Origin: Fragum whitleyi | Taxonomy: Eukaryota; Mollusca; Bivalvia; Cardiida; Cardiidae | Assembly (NCBI GenBank): GCA_948146395.1 | Contig: OX411547.1 | Coordinates: 30,856,614 to 30,920,613, forward strand | Direction: 5' to 3' | Length of the DNA stretch: 64,000 nucleotides | In this document: one piece after another, positions 1 through 10,739 of the stretch | How positions within the stretch are numbered: the stretch's first letter is position 1 | Layout of the letters: each line of letters starts with the position of its first letter | Position numbers and translations under genes: made by a program | The notes under the pieces: generated by a model | What the model saw: only the letters and a program-made list of their open reading frames with translations | Databases searched by the model: none | What the model was told of the DNA's origin: nothing

Positions 1-300
1 AGGTGAACTACTATTACACTCTCCTTAACTTGAGATAAAGATTTAGTTCTAGAACTGGTTCAAGATTGTAAAACTGTAATTTATAATTCTAGAACAAATT
101 CTTGATCCTTGTTGTAGAACATCAAATGTTTCTCTCATTACAGGAGTTCTTGAGCTTCTAGGTTTCTTGTACTTAAATTCTTGAATGGATGAAAAAGCTC
201 TAGAACTGAAAGTCGAAAACTTTAAAAGAATCAAATTTTAAGAAGTCTAACAAAATTTTGAACTTGAAAAAAGTTTTATATAAGTTCTAGAACCAAAGTT
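1..300. repeat. TTCTAGAA-rich repeat (heat-shock-element-like)
   Basis: The 10-bp palindrome GTTCTAGAAC occurs at 46-55 and 284-293, with ATTCTAGAAC at 86-95 and several degenerate copies (TTCTTGAA, CTCTAGAACT) between. TTCnnGAA is the core of a heat-shock element. The block is AT-rich and non-coding and extends past the left edge. Confidence 0.5.
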
Positions 301-309
301 CTAAACTTT

Positions 310-600
310 CTCACATGAGTTATGAGCTATTGTCATGGCGGAGTGTCTGTGTGTATGTGCGTAAACATTTCTCTGAACATCTTCTCCTCCCAAACTGATC
401 AGCGGAATTTAAAAAAACTAATCATGTAATGGTAGAGGTTTAAACGAACTGTCTTCAACCGAAGCATAGCTGAAAAATATCAGTTGTGAGCTGGCCTAGA
501 ATCCACGCGGACAATTAAAATTAAAATAATTGGTTTACAAGTCCAATGCGCTAACCACTGAGCCAAATGTCGATTTCTGGTATGATACTGCCCACGTCAG
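310..600 (-). repeat. Helitron-like fragment and minus-strand tRNA-derived SINE copy
   Basis: 310-410 resembles the 5' part of the TAGCTCCACTGG-type Helitron-like elements (AGCTATTGTCATGGCG, then TG-rich, then CATCTTCTCCTCC). About 441-570 matches the repeat found twice at 55440-55970. On the minus strand this contains an A-box-like TGGCTCAGTGGTTAGCGCAT, as in a tRNA-derived SINE head. Confidence 0.45.
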
Positions 601-807
601 ATTATTCGTATGATACAGCTCACGGTAAAAGTAGAACATAGATTGCATCGAAATTTAACTACAATTAATGAGTTGATTTTTACAAAAACTAATGTGCAGA
701 GAAACCTGCAAAGCCTGTATCTACTCAGGATACTTCTGTTAAGTTTACATAGCTCAAGTAGATGTTATATTTCTTGGTGTCTGTGGTGGAGATAGAGTGT
801 AGGCCTC

Positions 808-1036
808 TTAACCCTTTGCTGTTTAATCCCTGCTTTTTACGTGTCTGTGATTTCATGATTGAGAAAACATTGTGAAAAAAGAAGAAATTGCTTCTGACAA
901 GCAATTTCTTCCTTTTCCACACTATTTTCTACCCTACTGAATTGTTATTTTTCAAATTAAATCCACTTATAATTTTCGTCTGCAAAACCTTTGAATTTGG
1001 ACAGGTCCAAAATTTTGTAAAACAGGAAAGGGTTAA
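808..1036 (+). mobile_element. piggyBac-like MITE, TTAA target site
   Basis: 229 bp from TTAA|CCCTTTGCTGTTT to AAACAGGAAAGGG|TTAA, flanked by TTAA duplications. The CCCTTT terminus with TTAA is typical of piggyBac-derived MITEs. A central hairpin lies at 881-911. An inverted copy of the same length lies at 22134-22362. No transposase is encoded. Confidence 0.75.
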
Positions 1037-1583
1037 GAAATAGTCATGGAGTTCGATTCTCAGAAGCAGCTATCAATCTTGATTCTTTTATTTGCCAAGA
1101 AAAAAAATCTGAAAGCAGAAAAGACATGTTGCACTCCACTATTGTTGATTGTAAATTAATTAAACATAAAAAAAGTGGTAAAAATTAGCAATTTTAACAT
1201 TTTTAGAAGCTTTGGTTTTCTATATTCATTGATCTGAAATGATTTGTCAGCTTTACAGAAGAGTTTCAGCCAAAACACGCTTCACTTTTCGTAACATTAT
1301 CACTGCTACGGTCTGCTCCAATTCGATTTTTAGCAAGATGATTTGGGACTATGAAACATTTACACAGTCTTATTTTTTCAATAAAAAACGGTTTACTAAA
1401 ACAAATTGTTGAGTAGGGGTTTTATGTGACTAAAGGACAGATAGTCATTTAAACTAACAAATAGGCATTATGGATTAATCTGTCATTTATTTTGAGCCAG
1501 AAATCATTGAATGACATATTCTCCTGAACTACTGGGCCGATTTCAATGAAACTTTACAAGAATGTTCCTTGTGTGACCCTTTT
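1037..1583. other. AT-rich spacer with a Helitron-like fragment
   Basis: Nothing coding is seen. 1500-1580 is a fragment of a Helitron-like tandem unit (CTGGGCCGATTTCAATGAAAC, GTGACCCT) truncated directly against the start of the next element. Confidence 0.4.
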
Positions 1584-2929
1584 TAGCTCCACTGGCTGAA
1601 AGCCACTGGGGCTATTGTCATGGCGTTGTGTCCGTGCGTGCGTGCGTGCGTCCGGTCGTAAACTTTTCTTTAAAAATCTTCTCCTCAGAAACTACTGGAT
1701 GGATTTCAACCAAACTTCACAGGAATGATCCTTGGGTGACCCTCTTTCAAAGTTGTTCAAGAAATTTTGATCCTATGAGAAACATAGATTTAATGGGCGA
1801 GGCTAATTTCCAAATATCGTAAAAATTGATTTTTCTCAGATTCTAATCAATGGATACCCATTAAATTTTACATGAATGATCCTTTGGAGACCCTTTATCA
1901 GTCTACAAAAAATCATTGTGATCTGATGGAAAATATGCATTTTATGGGCGGAGGTCATTTCTCTATATGTTATATAGTGGAAACTTTGAAAATCATTTTC
2001 TCAGAATGTAACTGATGGATATCAAACAAATTTCACTGGAACGATTCTTGAGTGACCCTTTATCAGTCTACAAAAAATCATTGTGATGATGAAAAATATG
2101 CATTTTATGGGCAGAGGTCATTTTTCAATATGTTAAATAGTGGAAAATTTGCAAATCATTTTCTCGGAATCTAATTTTTGGATATGAACCAAATTTCATT
2201 GGAATGATCCTTGAGTGACCCTTTATCAGCGTACCAAAAATTATTTTGATTAGATGAAAAATATGCTTTTTTTGAGTGGAGGTCAGTTCTCTATATGTTA
2301 TATAGTGGAAACTATGAAAATCATTTTCTCAGAATGTAACTGATGGATATCAATCAAACATTTTTGGTATGATCTTTGGGTGACCCATTATCATGCAGCC
2401 AAAAGTTATTTTGATTTGATGAAAAATATGTCTTTTAAGAGTGGAGGTCATTTCTCAATATGTTAAATAGTGGAAAATTTGCAAATCATTTTCTCGGAAT
2501 CTAATTTTTGGATATGAACCAAATTTCATTGGAATGATCCTTGAGTGACCCTTTATCAGCGTACCAAAAATTATTTTGATTAGATGAAAAATATGCTTTT
2601 TTTGAGTGGAGGTCAGTTCTCTATATGTTATATAGTGGAAACTATGAAAATCATTTTCTCAGAATGTAACTGATGGATATCAATCAAACATTTTTGGTAT
2701 GATCTTTGGGTGACCCATTATCATGCAGCCAAAAGTTATTTTGATTTGATGAAAAATATGTCTTTTAAGAGTGGAGGTCATTTCTCTATCTGTTATATAG
2801 TTGAAACTTTGAAAATCATTTTCAACATCAGTAGAACCCCAAATATCTGAAAATCTAGTCAAAATATTTATTTGCTTTTACAAGAATTTCAAGCCTGTGG
2901 AGCGACTCAAGCCATTCATGGCTTTCTAG
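1584..2929 (+). mobile_element. Helitron-like (pearl-type) element, TAGCTCCACTGG family
   Basis: Starts with a hairpin-forming TAGCTCCACTGGCTGAAAG..CCACTGGGGCTA, followed by a (CGTG)n tract (about 1630-1650) and degenerate tandem units with GGATGGATTTCAACCAAA and AATGATCCTTGGGTGACCC. It ends AGCCATTCATGGCTTTCTAG|TTT. The layout matches non-autonomous Helitron-like 'pearl' elements described in bivalves. It contains a 330-bp internal duplication. Confidence 0.6.
2116..2775 (+). repeat. 330-bp tandem duplication inside the Helitron-like element
   Basis: Two adjacent copies at about 2116-2445 and 2446-2775 are nearly identical by eye (for example TGTTAAATAGTGGAAAATTT at 2131 and 2461). Each spans two diverged tandem units, so the duplication is younger than the array. 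Confidence 0.7.
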
Positions 2930-3860
2930 TTTGAAATTGTTTGCAAAATTTTTATTGGCCCATAAATATGGGCCTGGATGGGCAAGGCTTTTTTTGAGTC
3001 CCCTCAGTAAAGAATGAGTTGGCAGGGTCTTTTTTCACTTTGAAACTTGGAATAACATCTCTTCTTAAACAGTTAGGCAAATGTGAATGAAACTTTGCCA
3101 GAAAGTTACTTTGATGAGATCCACTGGACCAATTAAATTCAGGTGAGCAGTTTAGGGCCATTCCAGCTCTCTTGTTTATTACTGATTCAGCACTAGTTAT
3201 TTGAATAATAATTGAAAAAGAGATGAATTATTATTATAAGGAAAGAAAAGAAAGAAGTTGAAACAAGCAATAGTAGAAACATGGTATTGTTGTAAAAAAA
3301 TGTAAATAAAATTAAGATATACAGAGGAATCCGCTTAGCAACATCTTTTTGTCAGAAGAAAAGTTGCTATTAAGGGGATGTTTCTATTATCCAATAATCG
3401 CGTTTCAGTCAGTACTCCAATCTCAAAAGTGTACGAGTAAGAGTCGTCATTAGAATCAACGCATACATGTATAAATACATATACATTTTGCCAGTTCCGA
3501 TCGATTTCTTATTTTTGTGTCCCTTTTTAAATGTTTGAAAATTGAGAAAAATGTAGTTTTCATATTAATTTACGTCTTTTCAATCAATCATCCAGTGGAC
3601 CAATGGCTTTCAAATCTTTAAAGGTCGCCGATCGGTAGGAATAAAAAGTTCCAACGTGAATATGGTTTGCGAAAACAAATTACCTTTTTAAAGAAAGCCA
3701 GTTGGAGTGCTGTCTACTTACACTCACTGTGGGGATAAATAAATATATAAAAAATCCACTGGCAAGATAAAACAAAAAAATTCTGATTATGTAAAATTGC
3801 ATGGAATCAGTAGGCATGTTTTTATTTAGCTATTTATAGATAGTTCATGTCAAAGTTATT
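2930..3860. other. AT-rich spacer, no gene seen
   Basis: No splice-supported frame. 2952-3160 resembles divergent Helitron-like tandem units. 3300-3560 is AT-rich unique-looking sequence. Confidence 0.3.
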
Positions 3861-4136
3861 TGATTGTTTGATTGGGGTTGTATGCCCCTTTCAACAATCT
3901 TTCAGGTATATCACAGCGGCTGGAGCACCTAACAATAGATTCCTGGCATTTCTCACGCCAGTACCACCATCACATCTTTTTCTAGCCTCCAGCTGCTATC
4001 CCACATAGGTCTTTGATGATCAACTCAATGTTTGAAGACAAATATGAAGAAAGAATGAGTGCCGCTGTTGGGTATTGAACCTGAGACCTCTAGATTGACA
4101 GTCCGATACGGTACCAACGCGCAATGACGGTGGCTC
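3861..4136 (-). mobile_element. tRNA-derived SINE (minus orientation)
   Basis: Same family as 30502-30783. The minus-strand head is at the right end; the body contains the complement of GGCTGGAGCACCTAACAATA and CAGCTGCTATCCCACATAGG, and the 3' tail is the poor-T/TTTG-rich left end. The B-box-like region is in the complement of GGGTATTGAACCTGAGACC. Confidence 0.6.
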
Positions 4137-4918
4137 AAAGTTATATGAACTTGGAATAGTAGAAAATGAATAACCAGTTCACTCAACAGCATTTAATCAA
4201 TCAATCATCAAAAAAATAAATTCTTGACGACAAAGAGATGATAAGATCATGTTGGATAAACAAATCTGAAGATAATGTAATTATGTAAAGCAATATTGTC
4301 AGGTGGTTAATGGGATAATGTTGGGCTCTAGATGAATTATGTCCATTTGTTAAAAAGTTGAATATATTTGTCATTCTACAATCAATATGATGCAGAAAGT
4401 ATTTATTGGAACTATTTTTATGAAACAAATCTATTATAAGTTTCCACCAAATAGGGCTCATGATAAGGGTATAATGATTGCTTTCTCATATCTATAGCAA
4501 TGACGTTAAAGTTCTGGCAAAGCTTCTCAGAAAGAGGCATTCTTTTTTGCTTTGATGGATGCCTCTAAGTAATTGCTTAATTTTTGATGTATTATTTCAA
4601 AGGATTTAATCTCTAATCAGAAATAATCTACAACCTATTTATTAAGTACAAGCATTTTGATACTTGATACTTATTTTCTACTCATAATATTATCATAAAA
4701 TATTTTGAAAACCTCCATGAAAAGATTGAGGACCATGTAACAGTTTTCAGTTGGTCTGTCTGGAGTCTGTTTCTTGGCCTGCACACAGCCTGTTTTCTAA
4801 TGAATGATTTTGAGAAAACTTGAGCTTGACTAGATCATATCCTATAATTGTGGTTTAATTTAAAAAAAAAAGAACAACTTGGCACAATTATACTTATTAT
4901 GAGTAGATGTGCCATTTG
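4137..4918. other. AT-rich spacer, no gene seen
   Basis: The open frame on the minus strand at 4201-4461 has no ATG context, splice sites or coding composition. Nothing else is evident. Confidence 0.3.
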
Positions 4919-4980
4919 GAGGGTTAAGTGCAAGACTGTTCTAAGTGTATCCACTTAGTACAGTCTTGCACTTAACCCTC
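4919..4980. repeat. foldback (29-bp arms)
   Basis: GAGGGTTAAGTGCAAGACTG..CAGTCTTGCACTTAACCCTC with one mismatch in the 29-bp arms and a loop of a few bases. Confidence 0.7.
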
Positions 4981-4984
4981 TATT

Positions 4985-5955
4985 CGAAAAAAATGTTTTT
5001 GCTCTAAGGTCAAGGTCACAGCTCAAGGTCAAACATTAAAATCGAGCGTATATGGAGCATAGAGGCTACACAAATACATGGATTTAAAAAAGATGTGTTC
5101 AGCATAATCTCTTCAGTAAGTAGATATGCTATGTGAAATAAATTTTGGGATTTTTCAATGGTCAAGGTCAGAGGTCAAGGTCAATTTTTAAAATTAAGTT
5201 AATATTCTTGATCAAGGTGCTTGTCAAACTTTGCCAGACTCGACAGAAGTTGATCTATAGCCATTACTTAAATGTCCACTAACTGTTATATAAAATGCAT
5301 TGATAAAAGATATTAGATCTCTCAATATTGTATAAGAGAGAGTGATAAGTCTCTTTCTTAAATGCTTTTCGGTGGTTTATCGAGAAATAATGGTAGATAA
5401 TCACTTGATAATCTCACCGCAAAAGCAGTGAAATTATCAAAAACTAATCAAATAAGTGAAGTAACAATGAACATTGCATAGCAATCAAGTGCAAAATAAC
5501 TAGCTTTATGTTCTAGAAATTTCACATTTTGTCTCATTTTTGCAATAAAAAGAATAGAATAATCATTTGTTTTTCGAGTAAGATTGATTAATATTTCATT
5601 TTGTGAACAACAAAAGCTATATTTTCACTGTGAAAATATAGCTTGTGTTGTTCACTAAATGAATATAAATCGTTCTTACACTGAAACAAACGATTATCCT
5701 TTGTGTAATTTGGTCAGCATTATCCCTTCAATTAATAAATATTTTGTGTGAAATAGAAATAATATTTGAGATTCTTCTAAGGTCAAGGACAGAGGTCAGG
5801 GTCAAATGTTGAAATTCAGTTTTTATCTGTGATCAAGTTGATGGTCAAACTTTTGCAGACTCGACAGCAGTCGACAGCAGTTATCCAAGAAATATTATGT
5901 AAAATGAGTTGATAAAATTATATTGGAGAGAGTGATAAGTCTCTATAATTGTTAT
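4985..5955. repeat. repeated AAGGTCA-rich unit (two copies) around a long hairpin
   Basis: Two related copies (about 4990-5345 and 5700-5955) share AAGGTCAAGGTCA..AGGTCAAA, CTTTTGCAGACTCGACAG and GAGAGAGTGATAAGTCTCT. Between them is the 5558-5702 hairpin. The family is related to the TCAAGGTCA-rich Helitron-like elements further right. Confidence 0.5.
5558..5702. repeat. long imperfect hairpin, about 70-bp arms
   Basis: The arms pair AATCATTTGTTTTTCGAGTA.. with its complement ..CAAACGATTATCC. The centre is a perfect AGCTATATTTTCAC/GTGAAAATATAGCT. Confidence 0.65.
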
Positions 5956-6360
5956 TATGTAGATTATGTAGACTGTTTTTATTTCATGTCAGACTCTATT
6001 TATCTGATATTTACAGATCGACATGGTAACCTTTTTCCCTCTATTTTTTTCGTTATCAGATACACAAAATGACAGACAGCTATGATGTTAGCTGTTCTTT
6101 TTTGACGGGATGGAATAAAATGCTACTTTGGATTCTTGGATGAATTTATCATTGTTAGTGGTAAGTGTACTGCTTTCCTACTAGAATTTATATCACCATG
6201 CCGCAAGATTTGAGTTCAAATTGATGGGTCAGCGCAAAACTATTGTAAATACCAGTCCTATTTAGCAGCATGTGAAATCTTTCCTACTAGATTCATAATT
6301 TACTGTACTGAGAGATTTTAGAACAAATACAAAGGTCAGTGCAAAACTGCCTGGCGTTCA

Positions 6361-6480
6361 AGATGACAAAATGGTGCAAACAGTTAGCCAATTATATCCC
6401 GCTTTGCATGTGTGCTTGCATGCAAAGCAGGATATAATTGGTAAAATGTTTGCATCATTTTGTCACCCTGATCACAGGGC
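6361..6480. repeat. hairpin repeat (TTTGCATG loop region)
   Basis: Arms GATGACAAAATGGTGCAAAC and CCAATTATATCC..GGATATAATTGG pair around a TTTGCATGTGTGCTTGCATG centre; foldback about 50 bp per arm with small mismatches. Confidence 0.6.
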
Positions 6481-7558
6481 TGTTGTAAGTCCCTATATAA
6501 CATTAAAAGACACTTACTATGGTCTTGCACTGACCCTTTAAATTATTTTACCATAGACTTCTTCATGTGCATTATCCAGCTTTTGAGTGTCCTAAACCCT
6601 GTTGATTTGAAAATATCACTTAGGCCTGTGCTTGGCATTTCCAACAACATCACATATGTGTGCAAAGCAAAGCCTCTGGCAAACCTGTGCATTTGCACAG
6701 TCTGAATTGCTGAGAGTCTTTGTCATGCAATTTGATGGATAAGGGGCCCATTTACTAAACTTCTTAGGAAAAAATTAATTGTTAGTCAAAATCACAAGTC
6801 ATACCTGAAGTTTTTATTCAATGTTAGATTCTGCATTGCAACATCTCATTGGAATCGTCTTCTAAAAGCAATTCCAAGAGAAAATGCATGGAAGATTTCC
6901 CCATTTAGTTACTTCTGTTGAGGCAACTTTAATTTTCGATGATCGTAAGGTTATTAGTAAAACTGATCCAAGGTCTTTACCCCTCTGAAGACAGTCAGCA
7001 AATTTTCTTATTATTTTGTTTGATTGTTAATCTGCTTATTGTATACAATTTGCTCTCATGTGAAATAGTTTGAAATGTGATGCACTGGCTCATTTATTTT
7101 GTGTCGGCGAAATTGATCATTTCATTAAACCAAGATTATTTTTGATCGCAATGATCATGTATGGGCCAGTTTACATGATATAAAAATTCTGTACAATGAT
7201 GACAAAAGGCATCAACTTAGGATTTTTATGTTGAAAATAGCTTAGCAAGTGAGCTTTAACAGGTCAGTACCCAAACAAGTACCAACACTTGGTTCTAAGT
7301 TAAGTGCTGGATATCTGATAAAAAATCTGGAAGGTGGAAAGTGGATACAGAAATTTAAATAAAAAAGGGGCATAATTTGTATAAAAAATGAATATATGGT
7401 TATATATAGTCCCATTGATAGCATAGGTTTCTCTTCCGTTGACGAACTTAATAAATTCAATGTTTCAAGTGAATGCCTTTAGTGATTCTTTAGATATTGC
7501 CATGTCAAAGATTTTAAGGTGGAAAAAGGCATTATAAATTCATTAAAAATAATCAAAA
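6481..7558. other. AT-rich spacer, no gene seen
   Basis: No supported exon or recognisable repeat. The minus-strand frame at 7242-7460 is chance. Confidence 0.3.
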
Positions 7559-7863
7559 CTGATCTCCCTTGACAGTATAATGTAAATGGCTTTACACATG
7601 TAGCATTTTTTACGGTTAAGATGTTTTGGCTGTGATTTATTTTGGCACATCTTCAATGTAACGCCAAATAAAACATGTTATCTATATTTCATTTTTCCTT
7701 GTTCAATTTTCTGATCTCCCTTGACAGTATAATGTAAATGGCTTTACACATGTAGCATTTTTTACGGTTAAGATGTTTTGGCTGTGATTTATTTTGGCAC
7801 ATCTTCAATGTAACGCCAAATAAAACATGTTATCTATATTTCATTTTTCCTTGTTCAATTTTC
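7559..7863 (+). repeat. perfect-looking 152-bp tandem duplication
   Basis: Copies start at 7559 and 7711, each beginning CTGATCTCCCTTGACAGTAT and ending TTGTTCAATTTT. I see no difference between them. This means either a very recent duplication or an assembly artefact. Confidence 0.8.
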
Positions 7864-7969
7864 TAGAATAATGTCAACTTTCTACAAACTAAACAATAGT
7901 TTGTTTTCACACCTCTTGTTAGAGTTGTTCCTCATGTACAAGATCTTCCAACATTTTTGGCGTAATTTT

Positions 7970-9108
7970 TAGCTCCACTGGAGGAAGGCCAGGGAGCTAT
8001 TTTCATGGCGGGGTGTCCGTCGTGTGTCCGTGCGTCCGTCCGTGCGTGTGTGCGTGCGTGCGTAAACTTTCCTTTAAACATCTTCTCCTCCTAATCCATT
8101 GGGTGGATTTTGACCAAACTTGGCCATAATGTTCCTTGGGTGACCCTCTTCTAAAGTTGTTCAAGAAATTTGGATTGACCCCCAAATATTGGCGTGGCAG
8201 GGCGGGGCTTATTTTGACCCCAAAAATCTTTGAACCACATCTCCTCCTGACCCATTGGGCCAATTTCAATGAAACATTACTAGAATGTTCCCTGGGTGAC
8301 CCTCTTCTAAAGTTGTTCAAGAAATTTGGATTGACCCCAAAATGGGGGTGTTGCAGGACAGGGCTTATTTTGACCCCAAAATCTTTGAACGACATCTCCT
8401 CCTGAACCATTGGGCCAATTTCAATGAAACTTTACTAGAATGTTCCCTGGGTGACCCTCTTCTAAAGTTGTTCAAGAAATTTGGATTGCTTCCCAAATAA
8501 GGGCGTGGCAGGGTGGGGCTTATATTGACCCCGAAATCTTTGAATGCCATCTCCTCCTGAACCATTTGGCCAATTCCAATGAAACTTAACCAGAATATTC
8601 CCTTGGTGACCCTCTTCTAAAGTTGTTCAAGAAATTTGGATTGACCCCCAAATATGGGCGTGGCAGGGCGGGGCTTATTTTGACCCCAAAATCTTTGATT
8701 GACATCTCCTTTCATTGACATGAAACTTAAAGATAATGTTCCTTGGACCATCCTCTTCTTAAGTTGTTCAAGAAATTTGGATTGACCCCCAAATATGGGC
8801 GTGGCAGGGCGGGGCTTATTTTGACCCAAAAATCTTTGATTGACATCTCTTCCTGAACCATTGGACCAATTTCAAAGAAACTTTACCAGAATGTTCCTTA
8901 GGTGACCCTCTTGCAAAGTTGTTCAAGAAATTTGGATAGACCCCCATTAGTTAAATAAGTTCATTCCTTTATAAGTCAGTTTCAACTTAGAAAAAGTCGA
9001 TTCCTTCTGAATGCTCTTAACTTTCATTACCTTCTATTTTCAATATCTCTCTTTCAAATCTTGAGATTTTTAAGCCTGTGGAGCGATACAGGCCCTCTTG
9101 GGCCTCTT
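7970..9108 (+). mobile_element. Helitron-like element, TAGCTCCACTGG family, six tandem units
   Basis: Starts TAGCTCCACTGGAGGAAGGC..AGGGAGCTA, then (CGTG/CCGT)n, then units of about 155 bp marked by GTTGTTCAAGAAATTTGGAT near 8156, 8312, 8467, 8622, 8763 and 8918. It ends GCCTGTGGAGCGATACAGGC..CCTCTTG|T. Open frames on both strands here come from the tandem units and are not genes. Confidence 0.6.
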
Positions 9109-9179
9109 GTTGTTACATATATATCAACCAACTTGGATCTGGAATTTTGAAATTGTTTCTTAGACATTTACAAATTTAG

Positions 9180-9250
9180 AGATCAGTGCAATACTATTGT
9201 AAGTGCCCAAATATATATGGGCACTTGCAATATAGTATTGTGCTGCCCCC
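9180..9250. repeat. foldback of the CAGTGCAATACTATTG family
   Basis: ATCAGTGCAATACTATTGTA..TATAGTATTGTGCTGCC, an imperfect copy of the palindrome at 28475-28540. Confidence 0.6.
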
Positions 9251-10489
9251 TTGAAATGTAAACGGTGTCAGCAGATTTTGAATTCCAATTTGAATAAGTA
9301 TGGTCTGCATATCTTTGATATAAAGTTAATTAACATTGGCTTAAATGTACATCACACAAGATTACATTTCCTTCATAATAAAGGAAATTCTCATTTAATA
9401 ATGACAAATCCTGGCAGTGGATTATTTTTGGCATATCTTAGCTTGACCACCAATATAGCCAAAATAAAATCACCACCAAAATTACCCTGTTTACAGTAAG
9501 TTGTTCAAATAAGAGTGTTCTTCCTAGTAGAAGCACCTAGTAGAAGCACCCCCTACCTTAGATACGATAATGTATCCCTCCTTTGATAATCTGATGTGGG
9601 AGCATATCAGAGAGAGGGGTACATTATTGCAGCTACCTCTACCTCAGTTGATTATTTTAGTTAACCTTCATTGTAAGAATTTGTTAGAACTTTGTTGGTC
9701 TGAAATCAATTTCCTGTAATCAATATTTTAAAAAAATCATTTAAAAGAAATTAACGTCAAGTTTAGGAATTAGATAAAAGAATTACTTTAGAAAATGTTA
9801 ACCATAGATAAAATTTTGATTAAAGCCCTTTGTCCATATTTTGCAGTTTTTCCTTGGAGAGTTAATTTAAGTTACTTAAATATTAAGCATATCAGTTTCC
9901 AAAACCATGACAGGTTTTAGCTTGGACTATCCTGAAGGTCACGAATAGTAAATACTGTGATGATAATCTGATAAAGGGTTAATGTACATTATGAAATGAT
10001 TTATTGTCTATTTCTGAAATAGTTCCAGAGCATTATCCCACAAAATTGTTTGTCTTCTAGCAAATAGTTGACTTAACCTTTATCCCGCTTAATATAAATC
10101 TTGTTTCAGACAATTTGGTCTATTTAAGAGAGCGTTTACACTGTATGTTTAAGCAGATGTGAAAAAGCACATGTGTAAAAGCGTATCTGTCTTTTTGCGT
10201 TTACACTGTATGCTTTTACATATCTGCTTCAGTTGACCCCGGTCATTGCTGTCAGTCATTTTCAAGATTAAATAGTGTATTGTATTACTGGAATGATGAG
10301 GGAATATTCTAACGCTAATCGAAACCAAATGTACATTTAAATCTTTAATTTTATTTGTGTCAATTATGTTCTGATTGGCTTAAGATTAGTTTCATTGTGC
10401 AATGAAAGCAATTTTGAGTATGTAGATATTTTGTAAGCTTCTGCGAAAAGTAGTCAAAATTATGTAGTAAATATTATTATTGACTAATC
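9251..10489. other. spacer with small foldbacks, no gene
   Basis: A hairpin-like GATACGATAATGTATCCCTC..GAGAGAGGGGTACATTATTG lies at about 9560-9635, and a repeated GCGTTTACACTGTATG motif at 10132-10222. The short plus-strand frame at 9251-9499 has no gene-like support. Confidence 0.35.
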
Positions 10490-10739
10490 TTAACCCTTGT
10501 CATGCTGAATAAATTTTGGCAAAAATTTTAATCAAAATCAAAGAGCAAAAAGCACTTGAAGTACCGACTATTGGTCAATTTGTATTTGAAAAACAAATTT
10601 TATTGACAAATTTGGTTTGAAAGAGAGAAACAGGTGGTGTAGACTAACATCAGACTGCACATATGTGCAGGCTGATGTCTATCTAATAATAGCTCCTGCC
10701 AAAGCAGGAATATTCCGGGTTCAGCATGACAAGGGTTAA
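10490..10739 (+). mobile_element. piggyBac-like MITE, CCCTTGTCATGCTGAA family
   Basis: 250 bp from TTAA|CCCTTGTCATGCTGAA to TTCAGCATGACAAGGG|TTAA, flanked by TTAA. The interior has a palindromic CAGACTGCACATATGTGCAG. Related copies occur at 17397, 29130, 30252 and 36926. Confidence 0.78.

Noticed and set aside
8003..8829. Overlapping frames on both strands with repeated FLNNFRRGSP-like peptides
   Set aside because: They come from the 155-bp tandem units of a Helitron-like element.
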